Assembly: GCA_902515985.1 (NCBI GenBank) | Contig: CABXWY010000003.1 | Location: forward strand, 62,001 to 126,000 | Source of the DNA: an uncultured Pelagibacteraceae bacterium | GTDB lineage: Bacteria; Pseudomonadota; Alphaproteobacteria; Pelagibacterales; Pelagibacteraceae | Direction: 5' to 3' | Length of the DNA: 64,000 nt | Part shown: positions 44,268-53,287 of the stretch, piece after piece | How the letters are laid out: each line of letters begins with the position of its first letter | Position numbering within the stretch: position 1 is the first letter of the stretch | Program-made: the position numbers and the translations under genes | The notes under the pieces: model-generated | Databases searched by the model: none | The model's input: the letters and a program-made list of their open reading frames with translations, nothing else | What the model was told of the DNA's origin: nothing

Positions 44268-46034
44268 CTAATTAAATTTATAATCCATTATGTAACCGCT
44301 TCCAGAAATTGCACTAGAGTAGTGACTTTCCACCCTTGGCAGCACTCTATGAAAATAAAACTTTGCAGTCTGTATTTTGTCTTCGTAAAATTTTTTGTTA
44401 CTAGACATTTCTTTAAAACTAACTTCTAACACTTTTAACCATGAATGGCCTAAGGCGACATAACCAAGAACTTTTAAATAATCATTAGATGCAGCATTTG
44501 CATCATCTTTTGAGACATTAACTTTTTCTTTTATCCACTTTGAAAATTCAACAAGTTTTTCTAGATAAATTTTAAGCTTATCTTGGTAGGGTTTTAACTC
44601 TTCGCTTTCTATTTTTAAATCTTTTCTCAATATGTTGATATAATTTTCAACAATATCACCATTTTTAGTTACCAACTTTCTAAAAACTAAATCGATAGCC
44701 TGAACTGAATTAGTACCTTCATATATTGGCGTTATTCTGTTATCTCTATATAATTGTTCTATGCCTTGATCTTTCGTATAACCATATCCTCCATGAATTT
44801 GCATGGCTTCACTTGTTATTTCCATTCCTAAGTCTGAAAATAGCGATTTCACTACTGGCGTCATTAAAGAAACTAAATCTGAAGCTTCTTGTTTTATTTT
44901 TGGCTCGTTATGATTTAAGCTAACCTCGGTTTGCTGTGACAACCAAAAACACAAGGCTCTTTCTCCCTCTATAATTGACTTCATATTCAACAGGGACTTT
45001 CTTATGTCTGCATGTTCTATGATTAAATCCGCACTCCCATTTTGAGACTTGTTGTTGTTGCTTTTGCCTTGCTTTCTTTCTTTCGCGTAGTTTAATGAAT
45101 TTTGATAAGCGATTTCCGATAGTCCCAAGCCTTGGATTCCAACAATTATTCTTTCTAAATTCATCATTGTAAACATTGAATTTAGACCTTTATTTTTTGG
45201 TCCTACCATATATCCAGTCGCATCATCAAAATTTAATACGCAAGTCGCAGATCCTTTAATACCCATTTTATTTTCTATTGATCCAGTAGAAATACCATTC
45301 CTCTGCCCAACTGATCCATCTTCCTTTACAATAAATTTTGGAACTAAAAATAAACTTATACCTTTAGTGCCTGATGGTGAATCCAAGGCTCTTGCCAAAA
45401 CTAAATGTATAATATTTTCAGTTAAGTCATGATCACCAGAAGTAATAAATATTTTCTGTCCTGAAATTTTATATGTACCATCCTTTTGCTCATTTGCTTT
45501 TGTTTTTAGAAGTCCAAGATCAGTTCCACATACTGGTTCTGTTAAGCACATTGTTCCGCTCCATTTACCCTCAACCATTTTTGGTAAATACATATTTTTG
45601 ATATCCTCGGATGCATGACAACGAATACAATTGTAAGCGCCTAACGTAAGTTCTGTATAAAGTTTAAAAGCTAAACTTGCAGAAGATATCATTTCGTCAA
45701 AAAAAGCACTTACTGTTTTGGGCATTCCTTGACCACCATATTTTGGATCACAAGATAAAGACATCCATCCATCTTCAATAAATTTGTTGTAAGCCTCTTT
45801 ATATCCTGGAGGTGTTCTTACAACACCGTTTTCAAGCACTGCAGGACTTTCGTCCCCTGCTTTTGCTAACGGTAAAATAATGTTTTGATTTATTTTAGCT
45901 GCTTCATCCAATATATCTTTGACTAGATCTGGGGTTATTTCTTTATACTTTTCAATCTCATTATAATTCTTATTATTTCTCAGTTTTTCATAGAGAAACA
46001 TCATATCTTCTAATGGAGCTGTGTAAGTGGTCAT
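44268..46034 (-). CDS. dmdC: Acyl-CoA dehydrogenase, DmdC type (methylmercaptopropionyl-CoA dehydrogenase)
   Basis: 588 residues, the long acyl-CoA dehydrogenase form with an extended N-terminus and a C-terminal helical extension, as in DmdC. FAD and substrate motifs include TMCLTEPVCGTDLGLLKT, QKIFITSGDHDL, AMQIHGGYGYTKDQG and the catalytic glutamate in IYEGTNSVQAIDL. It would oxidise methylmercaptopropionyl-CoA to the methylthioacryloyl-CoA. First gene of the dmdC-B-hydrolase-A run, 33 bases after leuB. Function assigned from length class plus neighbours. Confidence 0.87.
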   Translation of the reverse strand: MTTYTAPLEDMMFLYEKLRNNKNYNEIEKYKEITPDLVKDILDEAAKINQNIILPLAKAGDESPAVLENGVVRTPPGYKEAYNKFIEDGWMSLSCDPKYGGQGMPKTVSAFFDEMISSASLAFKLYTELTLGAYNCIRCHASEDIKNMYLPKMVEGKWSGTMCLTEPVCGTDLGLLKTKANEQKDGTYKISGQKIFITSGDHDLTENIIHLVLARALDSPSGTKGISLFLVPKFIVKEDGSVGQRNGISTGSIENKMGIKGSATCVLNFDDATGYMVGPKNKGLNSMFTMMNLERIIVGIQGLGLSEIAYQNSLNYAKERKQGKSNNNKSQNGSADLIIEHADIRKSLLNMKSIIEGERALCFWLSQQTEVSLNHNEPKIKQEASDLVSLMTPVVKSLFSDLGMEITSEAMQIHGGYGYTKDQGIEQLYRDNRITPIYEGTNSVQAIDLVFRKLVTKNGDIVENYINILRKDLKIESEELKPYQDKLKIYLEKLVEFSKWIKEKVNVSKDDANAASNDYLKVLGYVALGHSWLKVLEVSFKEMSSNKKFYEDKIQTAKFYFHRVLPRVESHYSSAISGSGYIMDYKFN

Positions 46035-46067
46035 AATTTTTATAATCTATAAAATATGTGAAATTAT

Positions 46068-47177
46068 TTAATTTTGCAATTGCGCAATAATTGCATCTCC
46101 CATCGTGTTCGTTGAAACTTCCTTATTTCCCTTAGAAAATATATCTTTTGTACGAAGTCCCATATCAAGAACATTTTGAACTGCTTTATCAAGCTCATCA
46201 GCTTCTTTTACTAAATCAAGCGAGTATCTCAATGCCATAGAAAAACTTAAAATTGTTGCAATAGGATTAGCTAAGCCTTTACCAGCAATATCAGGAGCTG
46301 AACCATGGACTGGTTCATACATGGATCTCATTTTTCCATTTTTATCTTTTGCACCTAATGAAGCAGACGGCAAAAGACCTAAAGATCCAGTCAACATTGC
46401 TGCTTCATCTGAAAGTATGTCTCCAAATAAATTATCGGTTACAATTACATCAAATTGTTTTGGGTTCCTTAGCAACTGCATAGCGCAATTATCAGCTAGC
46501 ATATGCTCAAGTTTTACTTCTTTAAACTCATTCTTATGAATTTCCTCAACTTCTTCTCTCCATAACTGTCCTGCTTCCATCACATTTGACTTTTCACACG
46601 ATGTAACTTTATTATTTCTTTTCTTTGCTAAATCAAAAGCAACTCTTGCAACTCTTGCTATTTCGCTAGAGGTATACGTATGGGTGTTAACACCTTTTCT
46701 TTCACCATTATCAATAGGTTTGATTCCCCTAGGTTCTCCAAAATATATTCCACCGGTAAGCTCTCTCACTATCATAATATCTAGTCCAGAAACAATTTCT
46801 GGCTTTAAACTCGATGCATCAACAAGTTGCTTAAAACAAATTGCTGGTCTTAGATTGGCAAATAATTTTAATTCTTTTCTTAGTTTTAATAATGCTCTCT
46901 CAGGTTTTTTTGAAAAATCTAAATTATCCCATTTTGGTCCACCAACTGCACCTAGAATCACAGCTTCGCTTTCTAAGGCTTTGTAGAAAACTTCGTCTGT
47001 TATTGGGGTACCATGTTCGTCATATGCTGCTCCACCAACCAGGTCTTCATCTGTCTCAAAATCTAGAGATCTTTTGCTATTAAACCAATTAATTATTTTT
47101 TTAACTTCTGATACAACTTCAGGGCCAATTCCATCACCTGGTAATAATAAAATTTTTCTGTTTTTAACCTTAATCAT
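46068..47177 (-). CDS. leuB: 3-isopropylmalate dehydrogenase
   Basis: 369 residues. [15 protein letters not shown] near the start, [56 protein letters not shown] and the [13 protein letters not shown] motif. It oxidatively decarboxylates 3-isopropylmalate in leucine synthesis. It overlaps leuD by 8 bases. Length normal. Confidence 0.97.
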   Translation of the reverse strand: MIKVKNRKILLLPGDGIGPEVVSEVKKIINWFNSKRSLDFETDEDLVGGAAYDEHGTPITDEVFYKALESEAVILGAVGGPKWDNLDFSKKPERALLKLRKELKLFANLRPAICFKQLVDASSLKPEIVSGLDIMIVRELTGGIYFGEPRGIKPIDNGERKGVNTHTYTSSEIARVARVAFDLAKKRNNKVTSCEKSNVMEAGQLWREEVEEIHKNEFKEVKLEHMLADNCAMQLLRNPKQFDVIVTDNLFGDILSDEAAMLTGSLGLLPSASLGAKDKNGKMRSMYEPVHGSAPDIAGKGLANPIATILSFSMALRYSLDLVKEADELDKAVQNVLDMGLRTKDIFSKGNKEVSTNTMGDAIIAQLQN

Positions 47178-47775
47178 TTAAGATCCATGGTTTATTTGCA
47201 ACTAATTTCTTTTCAAATTCTGAAATTTTAGGGTTTTTTTCTAATGAAAGAGCAATGTCGTCTAATCCTTCTAATAAGCATTTTTTTTTAAACTGATCAA
47301 TTTCGAAAGTTGTTTCATTATTTCCATAGGTTATTTTTTGTTCCTCAAGATTTACTGTTATTTCTTCTTTTCGTTTGGAATAATCTGATAATTCTTTTAT
47401 TTTTGTATCTGGAAGAATAATTGGTAAAATTCCATTTTTAAAACAATTATTATAGAAAATATCTGCATAACTCGAACTGATAACGCATGTTATTCCAAAA
47501 TCAAGTAAAGCCCAAGGAGCATGTTCCCTTGAAGACCCACATCCAAAATTTTTTCCTGCAATTAAGATTTTTGACTTATTGAATGGTTTAGTATTTAAAA
47601 TGAAATCTTCTATAGGATTACCTTTTTCATTATATCTCATTTCATAAAATAAATTTTTTCCTAATCCAGTTCTTTTAATTGTTTTTAAAAATTGCTTTGG
47701 AATTATCATATCTGTATCAATATTAACTATTGAAAGGTAAGCTGGGATACTTTTTATTGTTTTAAATTTTTGCAT
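47170..47775 (-). CDS. leuD: 3-isopropylmalate dehydratase small subunit
   Basis: 201 residues. [20 protein letters not shown] near 18-37 and [21 protein letters not shown] are the aconitase swivel-domain signatures. It forms isopropylmalate isomerase with LeuC. It is directly adjacent to leuC (no gap) and overlaps leuB. Confidence 0.97.
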   Translation of the reverse strand: MQKFKTIKSIPAYLSIVNIDTDMIIPKQFLKTIKRTGLGKNLFYEMRYNEKGNPIEDFILNTKPFNKSKILIAGKNFGCGSSREHAPWALLDFGITCVISSSYADIFYNNCFKNGILPIILPDTKIKELSDYSKRKEEITVNLEEQKITYGNNETTFEIDQFKKKCLLEGLDDIALSLEKNPKISEFEKKLVANKPWILND

Positions 47776-49179
47776 TTAACTTTGATATTTTCTTACATCA
47801 TCCAAAGATCCAGAAATTGCTGCAGCTGCAGCCATCCCAGGACTAACAAGATGTGTTCTTCCACCTCTTCCTTGTCTGCCCTCAAAATTTCTATTTGAAG
47901 TAGATGCGCATCTTTCTTCCGGTTTTAATTTGTCAGAATTCATGGCTAAACACATTGAACATCCTGGTTCTCTCCAGTCAAAACCTGATTCTTTGAATAC
48001 CTTATCTAATCCTTCTTGCTCTGCTTGTTGTTTTACTAAACCGGAGCCAGGTACTACCATCGCATAAACATGTTGTGCTACTTTTTTATTTCTAATTATT
48101 TTTGCGGCATCTCTTAGATCTTCAATTCTACCGTTTGTACAACTGCCAATAAAAACTTTATCTATTTTTACATCTTTAATAGCTGTTCCTGGTTTTAAGC
48201 CCATGTATTTAAGTGATCTTTCAATTGAATTTTTTCTATCTTCATCAGTTTCACTTTCAGGGTTTGGAATTTTTTCGTCAATAGATATAACATCTTGTGG
48301 TGAGGTTCCCCAGGTAACCATTGGCATAATATCTTTTCCTTCTAATGTGATTTCTTTATCAAATTTAGCTTCATTATCAGACTTTAGTTTGCTCCAGTAA
48401 TCTAAAGCTTTATTCCAATCATCTTTTTTTGGAGACATTGGTCTATCTTTTAAATAATCAAATATTTTTTGGTCAGGCTCAATTAATCCTGCTCTTGCTC
48501 CACCTTCGATTGTCATGTTGCAAATAGTCATTCTTTGTTCAACGCTTAGCGATGAAATAAGGCTGCCAGCATATTCAATTACATAGCCAGTTCCACCTGC
48601 AGTACCAATTTTTCCAATAATTTGTAAAATTACATCTTTAGACGTTACTCCAATAGATAACTCTCCATCGACTTTAATACGAAAATTTTTTGATTTTTTT
48701 TGAACTAACGTTTGTGTAGCTAATACGTGTTCAACCTCCGAAGTTCCTATTCCAAATGCCAAGGAGCCAAAAGCTCCATGTGTAGCTGTATGGCTATCTC
48801 CACAGACTATAATACTACCTGGTTGTGTAAATCCTTGCTCAGGTCCAATAATGTGGACAATGCCTTGTCTTTTATCATTCATTCCAAAAAGTTTAATACC
48901 AAATTCTTTACAATTTTTTTCTAAAGTTTCTACTTGCAGTTTTGACTCTACATCTGCAATTCCCTTAGATCTATCTGATGTTGGTACATTATGATCAGCT
49001 ACAGCTAAAGTTAAATTTGGTTGTCTTACTTGCCTTTTAGAGTTTCTTAATCCTTCAAATGCTTGAGGGCTAGTTACTTCATGAACTAAATGTCTGTCTA
49101 CATAAAGTAAAGAAGTGCCATCATCTTGCTCATGTACAAGATGTTCATCCCAAATTTTATCATATAAGGTCTTAGACAT
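47776..49179 (-). CDS. leuC: 3-isopropylmalate dehydratase large subunit
   Basis: 467 residues of the aconitase family. The 4Fe-4S cysteines are seen in FIGSCTNGR and in [30 protein letters not shown] is typical. It isomerises 2-isopropylmalate to 3-isopropylmalate. It starts only 10 bases after rplS, so leuCDB seems to be read through from the ffh-ribosomal operon unless a promoter lies inside rplS. Confidence 0.98.
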   Translation of the reverse strand: MSKTLYDKIWDEHLVHEQDDGTSLLYVDRHLVHEVTSPQAFEGLRNSKRQVRQPNLTLAVADHNVPTSDRSKGIADVESKLQVETLEKNCKEFGIKLFGMNDKRQGIVHIIGPEQGFTQPGSIIVCGDSHTATHGAFGSLAFGIGTSEVEHVLATQTLVQKKSKNFRIKVDGELSIGVTSKDVILQIIGKIGTAGGTGYVIEYAGSLISSLSVEQRMTICNMTIEGGARAGLIEPDQKIFDYLKDRPMSPKKDDWNKALDYWSKLKSDNEAKFDKEITLEGKDIMPMVTWGTSPQDVISIDEKIPNPESETDEDRKNSIERSLKYMGLKPGTAIKDVKIDKVFIGSCTNGRIEDLRDAAKIIRNKKVAQHVYAMVVPGSGLVKQQAEQEGLDKVFKESGFDWREPGCSMCLAMNSDKLKPEERCASTSNRNFEGRQGRGGRTHLVSPGMAAAAAISGSLDDVRKYQS

Positions 49180-49189
49180 TAAAGAAAAA

Positions 49190-49732
49190 TTATTTTTGAT
49201 CTTTTAAATTTTCCTGCGAACCCTCAGCTTTTTGGGTGACAGTTTTTTTTTCATCTTTTTTGGTTTCCTCTGGTGAGGTTATATCTTTATCAACTGATTT
49301 TTCATCTTTAGAAACTATTACATTTTCCTCATTAACGGTTTCAGGTTTTGTCTCAATTTCAACTCCTATTTTCTTTCTAATTTTTTCGGCTATTCTTGCA
49401 GATTTACCCGTTCTATCTCTTAGGTAGTATAGCTTAGCTCTTCTCACTTTTCCTGATCTCACGACTTTTATCGAGTCAACTATTGGACTGTATAATGCAA
49501 AAGTTCTTTCTACTCCTTCTCCAAAAGAGATCTTTCTAACTGTAAATGAGGAGTTTATGTCTCTATTTTTTTTTGCTATACAAACACCTTCAAAATACTG
49601 AATTCTATCTCTTTTTCCCTCGGTAATTTTAACTCCTACTTTTACTATATCTCCTGGGAAAAAATCAGGAAGTTTTTTTTCAGCAGCAATTTTCTTAACA
49701 TTTGCTTGGTTTATTTCCTCAATATTTTTCAT
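49190..49732 (-). CDS. rplS: Ribosomal protein L19 with long tail
   Basis: 180 residues from ATG 49732 (the frame is open back to a TTG at 49747). The L19 domain covers about 1-115 ([64 protein letters not shown]). L19 is usually about 115-125 residues. Here about 60 extra residues rich in Glu, Lys, Asp, Thr and Ser follow ([20 protein letters not shown]), probably disordered. L19 sits at the subunit interface. Last of the rpsP-trmD-rplS set. Confidence 0.95.
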   Translation of the reverse strand: MKNIEEINQANVKKIAAEKKLPDFFPGDIVKVGVKITEGKRDRIQYFEGVCIAKKNRDINSSFTVRKISFGEGVERTFALYSPIVDSIKVVRSGKVRRAKLYYLRDRTGKSARIAEKIRKKIGVEIETKPETVNEENVIVSKDEKSVDKDITSPEETKKDEKKTVTQKAEGSQENLKDQK

Positions 49733-49748
49733 TTTTAAGTTAATCAAT

Positions 49749-50438
49749 TTAATTTTTATTATTATATTTTTGCCATAAATCTGGTCTACGGTCGCGAGTT
49801 ATAGCCTTTGATTGAGTTAAACGCCAGTCTTTAATTTTCGCATGATCGCCTGATAAAAGCACATTTGGAACGCTTTTTTCCTCCCAAATTTGAGGCTTTG
49901 TATATTGTGGATACTCTAACAAACCATTTTCAAAACTTTCCTCATTTTTAGACTGCTCGTTGCCAATAACACCTGGGATTAATCTCAATATAGCATCTAA
50001 AAAAACATAAGAAGCAGTTTCGCCGCCCGATAAAACAAAGTCGCCGATACTTAATTCATCAATTTCTCTGTTATCCAAAACTCTTTGATCAACACCTTCA
50101 AAATGCCCACAAATTAAATTTACTTTTTTTTCTTTAGAGATTTCCCTAGCTATACTCTGATTTAATATTTTTCCCCGGGGAGACAAATAGAAAATTTTTT
50201 CTCCTTTTTTAGTATTTGCATCTATAGATTTTGCAACAACATCTGGTTTAAGAAGCATTCCAGATCCACCTCCATATGGTGTATCATCAACTGTTTTATG
50301 TTTATCTGAAGCATATTCTCTAATATCTATAGTTTTTAAATCCCAGATTTTTTTTTCCATAGCCTTTCCGTAAAGTCCTTTATTAAGTGGCCCAGGAAAA
50401 TAATCAGGATAAAGTGTAAATATTTGAGCAATAAACAT
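49749..50438 (-). CDS. trmD: tRNA (guanine-N1)-methyltransferase
   Basis: 229 residues of the SPOUT class. [18 protein letters not shown] at the start, [41 protein letters not shown] and [13 protein letters not shown]. The trefoil-knot SAM site is in the LSPRGK to LSGGE region. It methylates G37 of several tRNAs. It lies two bases after rpsP and 16 before rplS, the standard order. Length normal. Confidence 0.97.
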   Translation of the reverse strand: MFIAQIFTLYPDYFPGPLNKGLYGKAMEKKIWDLKTIDIREYASDKHKTVDDTPYGGGSGMLLKPDVVAKSIDANTKKGEKIFYLSPRGKILNQSIAREISKEKKVNLICGHFEGVDQRVLDNREIDELSIGDFVLSGGETASYVFLDAILRLIPGVIGNEQSKNEESFENGLLEYPQYTKPQIWEEKSVPNVLLSGDHAKIKDWRLTQSKAITRDRRPDLWQKYNNKN

Positions 50439-50440
50439 TT

Positions 50441-50944
50441 TTATTTTTTTTCTTCTTGTTTAGGTTCTTCTTTAGGAGCGTCAGCTTTTTTTTCTTCTTG
50501 TTTAGGTTCTTCTTTAGGAGCGTCAGCTTTTTTTTCTTCTTGTTTAGGTTCTTCTTTAGGAGCGTCAGCTTTTTTTTCTTCTTGTTTAGGAGCCTCGGCT
50601 TTTTTTTCACCTTCCTTACCAGTTTTCTCCTCAGTATCTTTTTTTCTATCTTTTTTGGGAACAGCTTTTAAAGGATTATTACCTTTAGCGGGCATTTCCA
50701 TCAGCTGATTTTCTCCAAGAAGTCGAGCTACACGCATTGTTGGTTTAGCTCCTTGGCTTAACCAATATTTAATTCGATCTGATTGTAAGCCAATTCTTTC
50801 TTTCTTTTCCTTAGGTAACAGAGGATTAAAAAAACCTAGTTTCTCAATAAATCTTCCATCTCTAGGAAATTTACTATCTGCAACAACAATTTTGTAGACT
50901 GGTCTCTTTTTTGTTCCTCCCATTGATAATCTTAACTTTAACAT
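50441..50944 (-). CDS. rpsP: Ribosomal protein S16 with repeat tail
   Basis: 167 residues, double the usual 80-90. Residues 1-80 are ordinary S16 (MLKLRLSMGGTKKRPVYKIV, RDGRFIEKLGFFNPL, YWLSQGAKPT). From about 90 the tail is Lys/Glu/Ala/Pro rich, and its last part is three copies of ADAPKEEPKQEEKK encoded by perfect 42-base DNA repeats. S16 is an assembly protein of the 30S body. The tail is likely disordered and solvent-exposed. It follows ffh by 10 bases. Confidence 0.95.
   Translation of the reverse strand: MLKLRLSMGGTKKRPVYKIVVADSKFPRDGRFIEKLGFFNPLLPKEKKERIGLQSDRIKYWLSQGAKPTMRVARLLGENQLMEMPAKGNNPLKAVPKKDRKKDTEEKTGKEGEKKAEAPKQEEKKADAPKEEPKQEEKKADAPKEEPKQEEKKADAPKEEPKQEEKK
50444..50599. 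repeat. 42-bp tandem repeats inside rpsP
   Basis: Three identical 42-base units at 50444-50485, 50486-50527 and 50528-50569, then a 30-base degenerate fourth unit (50570-50599). Each unit begins with a run of eight T on the plus strand (A8 in the mRNA). The repeat length is a multiple of three, so copy-number change keeps the frame. Confidence 0.97.
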
Positions 50945-50954
50945 TTTTCTCCTT

Positions 50955-52313
50955 TTATTTTAGTTGATTAAATAGTTCTGGCGGAATTCCTTTATCAGCC
51001 AAAGCTTTCGTGTTTCCTTTAGACATCTTCTTCATCATTTCAGACATCATTTTAAATTGTTTTAACAATTTATTGATAGCGGCAATGTCAGTTCCAGAGC
51101 CATTAGCAATTCTTTTTTTTCTTGAACCATCTATAATTTTTGGATTAGTCCTTTCCTTTTTTGTCATAGATAAAATTACAGCTTCATTTTTACTAACAAT
51201 TTTTTCGTCAACACCTGCTTGATCCATTTGTGATTTTATTTTAGATACTCCAGGTAAAAATGACATAATGCCCTCTATGCCTCCCATTTTTTTCATTTGT
51301 CTTAATTGAGATAGATAATCGTCTAATGAAAATTGACCTTTCTTTAATTTTTCCTCAGTTTTTTTTAGGTTCTCTTCATCTAAATCTTGCGTAGCCTTTT
51401 CAACTAAGGAAACTATGTCTCCCATACCAAGAATTCTATTTGCAATTCTGTCAGGATAAAATTCCTCTAAATTATCTATTTTTTCACCAACACCTAAAAA
51501 TTTAATTGGAACTTGAGATACATACTTCATACTTAAAGCTGCACCACCTCTTCCATCACCGTCAGATCTTGTAAGAACTATTCCAGTTAAATTTACTGTA
51601 CTTTTAAACTCTTTTGCAACATTTGCAGCTACTTGACCAGTAAGAGAGTCAGCAACAAGTAAGGTTTCAGATGGATTAATTGTTTGCTCAATTTGTTTAA
51701 TTTCACTCATCATTTGAAGATCTATTTGTGTTCTACCTGCGGTATCGAATATTATTACTTCTGCTCCATTTAAATTTGCTGCACTTAGTGCACGTCTACA
51801 AATATCCAAAGGTTGTTGTCCCTCAACTATAGGTAGGGTTAAAATATTATTTTGTTCCCCTAACAATTTTAATTGTTCTTGGGCAGCTGGTCGATAAACG
51901 TCTAAGCTTACCATCATAATTTTTTTTTTGTTTGCTCTCTCGATATACTTAGCAATTTTTGCAGTTGAGGTAGTTTTTCCTGACCCTTGCAAACCTACTA
52001 ACATCATTGAAACAGGTGGGACAGCGTTAAGATTTATTTTTTCAGATTTACTTCCTAGTAAATTGACTAATTCATCATAGACAATTTTAACAACCATTTG
52101 CCCAGGTGAGGTTGATCTCACAATTTCTTCGCCTAATGCCTTGGGCTTAACATTTTCTATAAACTGCTTTGCAACATCTAAAGATACATCGGCCTCTAAA
52201 AGAGCTAACCTTACTGATCTTAATCCTTCATCCACTTGTTTTTCGTCAAGTGAGGGTGCTTTTTTTAAAGAGGAAAAAATTTCCTCAAATTTATTTGTCA
52301 AACTTTCAAACAT
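50955..52313 (-). CDS. ffh: Signal recognition particle protein Ffh
   Basis: 452 residues. N domain, then the G domain with GLQGSGKTTSTAKIA near 108, DVYRPAAQEQLK, DTAGRTQIDLQM, TRSDGDGRGG; and the methionine-rich M domain (MKKMGGIEGIMSFLPG, RKKRIANGSGTDIAAINKLL, MMSEMMKKMSKG) that binds signal peptides and SRP RNA. It targets membrane proteins; its receptor FtsY is nearby on the other strand. An unusual structured leader lies just upstream. Confidence 0.98.
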   Translation of the reverse strand: MFESLTNKFEEIFSSLKKAPSLDEKQVDEGLRSVRLALLEADVSLDVAKQFIENVKPKALGEEIVRSTSPGQMVVKIVYDELVNLLGSKSEKINLNAVPPVSMMLVGLQGSGKTTSTAKIAKYIERANKKKIMMVSLDVYRPAAQEQLKLLGEQNNILTLPIVEGQQPLDICRRALSAANLNGAEVIIFDTAGRTQIDLQMMSEIKQIEQTINPSETLLVADSLTGQVAANVAKEFKSTVNLTGIVLTRSDGDGRGGAALSMKYVSQVPIKFLGVGEKIDNLEEFYPDRIANRILGMGDIVSLVEKATQDLDEENLKKTEEKLKKGQFSLDDYLSQLRQMKKMGGIEGIMSFLPGVSKIKSQMDQAGVDEKIVSKNEAVILSMTKKERTNPKIIDGSRKKRIANGSGTDIAAINKLLKQFKMMSEMMKKMSKGNTKALADKGIPPELFNQLK

Positions 52314-52328
52314 AATTTTACACAGCAG

Positions 52329-52422
52329 TTATCGCACCAGTGGGCGAACCCTCGCTGACTGGTGTCGATCTCTTTGTTTCCAAAGACACCGCAAATTGCT
52401 GATTTTGCGGAAGTGGCGATAA
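52329..52422 (-). promoter_or_regulatory. Four-helix junction RNA candidate upstream of ffh
   Basis: A closing helix pairs 52329-52335 (TTATCGC) with 52416-52422 (GCGATAA). Inside are three perfect hairpins: 52336-52341/52358-52363 (ACCAGT/ACTGGT) with an inner GGG-CGAA-CCC at 52342-52351; 52371-52376/52381-52386 (TCTTTG/CAAAGA); and 52389-52395/52404-52410 (CCGCAAA/TTTGCGG). It is perfectly paired on either strand. It ends 15 bases before the ffh ATG, so an ffh leader is most likely. It is not a tRNA or 4.5S RNA by motif. An Rfam motif near ffh in marine bacteria may exist, but I am not certain. Confidence 0.65.
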
Positions 52423-52424
52423 AC

Positions 52425-52430
52425 TATAAT
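52425..52430 (+). promoter_or_regulatory. -10 box, likely for dapF
   Basis: A consensus TATAAT lies 40 bases before the dapF ATG; the -35 region is weak. The overlapping minus-strand TATTAT (52431-52426) could serve ffh, so the two divergent promoters may share these bases. Confidence 0.4.
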
Positions 52431-52470
52431 AGAGGTTCAAAAAGTCAATAAATAAGTTAAGTATAAATAT

Positions 52471-53286
52471 ATGGAATTTAAAGCTTACAAAATGGATGGT
52501 TTAGGGAATGATTTTATCATCATCGACAGAAGAGAAAATCCAATTAATTTGACTAAAGAAAAAATTATTGAATTGGGAAATAGATCTAATGTTGGATTTG
52601 ATCAAATTATCTTTATTGATAAAGAAAAAGAAAGTTCTTTTCCTATACAAATTTTTAATTCTGATGGAGGTGAAGTAAGCGCCTGTGGAAATGGATCAAG
52701 ATGCGTAGCTTATCTTTTAAGTAAAAATTTAAATACTAAGGAAATTAAATTAAAAACTAATAATCGATTTCTTAATGCAAAGATAGTTGGCAATTTACAA
52801 GTTGAACTTGAAATGGGAAAACCTTTATTTAGCTTTGAAGATATTCCATTATCAAAAACAGTAAATCCTGCCGACGTATCTTTAAAAATAAATAATAAAA
52901 TATTTTCTAATGGATTTTGCGTCAATATCGGGAACCCACATATAATTTTTTTTGTTAAAAATTGTTTTGATTACGATTTAAAAATAATAGGACCTAAAAT
53001 TGAAAACCACGAACTATTTCCTGAAAAGATAAACGTAACATTTGCTCAGGTCACAGATAGAAACAATATGAATGTGAATGTCTGGGAAAGGGGTGCTGGA
53101 CTAACTAAAGCCTGTGGAACAGCAGCATGTGCATCTGTTATAGCAGGATTCAAAAAATATTTAGTTAATGATACGGTTAATATTAAATTTAGTGAAGGAG
53201 TTTTAAAAATTCAAATAGATAAAAATGAAAATGTTTTTATGACTGGACCTGTGTCGGAAGTTAAAGATATTAATTTAAGATTATAA
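52471..53286 (+). CDS. dapF: Diaminopimelate epimerase
   Basis: 271 residues. KMDGLGNDFIIID at the N-terminus and both catalytic cysteines: NSDGGEVSACGNGSRCV and TKACGTAACASV. It converts LL- to meso-diaminopimelate for the cell wall and lysine. One base before ftsY. In many alphaproteobacteria a MiaB-like gene sits between dapF and ftsY; it is absent here. Confidence 0.96.
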   Translation: MEFKAYKMDGLGNDFIIIDRRENPINLTKEKIIELGNRSNVGFDQIIFIDKEKESSFPIQIFNSDGGEVSACGNGSRCVAYLLSKNLNTKEIKLKTNNRFLNAKIVGNLQVELEMGKPLFSFEDIPLSKTVNPADVSLKINNKIFSNGFCVNIGNPHIIFFVKNCFDYDLKIIGPKIENHELFPEKINVTFAQVTDRNNMNVNVWERGAGLTKACGTAACASVIAGFKKYLVNDTVNIKFSEGVLKIQIDKNENVFMTGPVSEVKDINLRL

Positions 53287-53287
53287 A

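Noticed and set aside
50444..50599. CRISPR-like repeat array
   Set aside because: The repeats are directly adjacent without spacers and encode an in-frame protein tail of S16.
50404..50708. Repetitive frames overlapping the rpsP repeats (both strands)
   Set aside because: They arise because the 42-base repeats stay open in several frames; rpsP itself explains the region.
52329..52422. tRNA or 4.5S SRP RNA gene
   Set aside because: The arm lengths do not fit a cloverleaf tRNA and there is no CCA-type end. The GGAAGCAGCC-type apex of SRP RNA is missing and the fold is a junction, not a rod.
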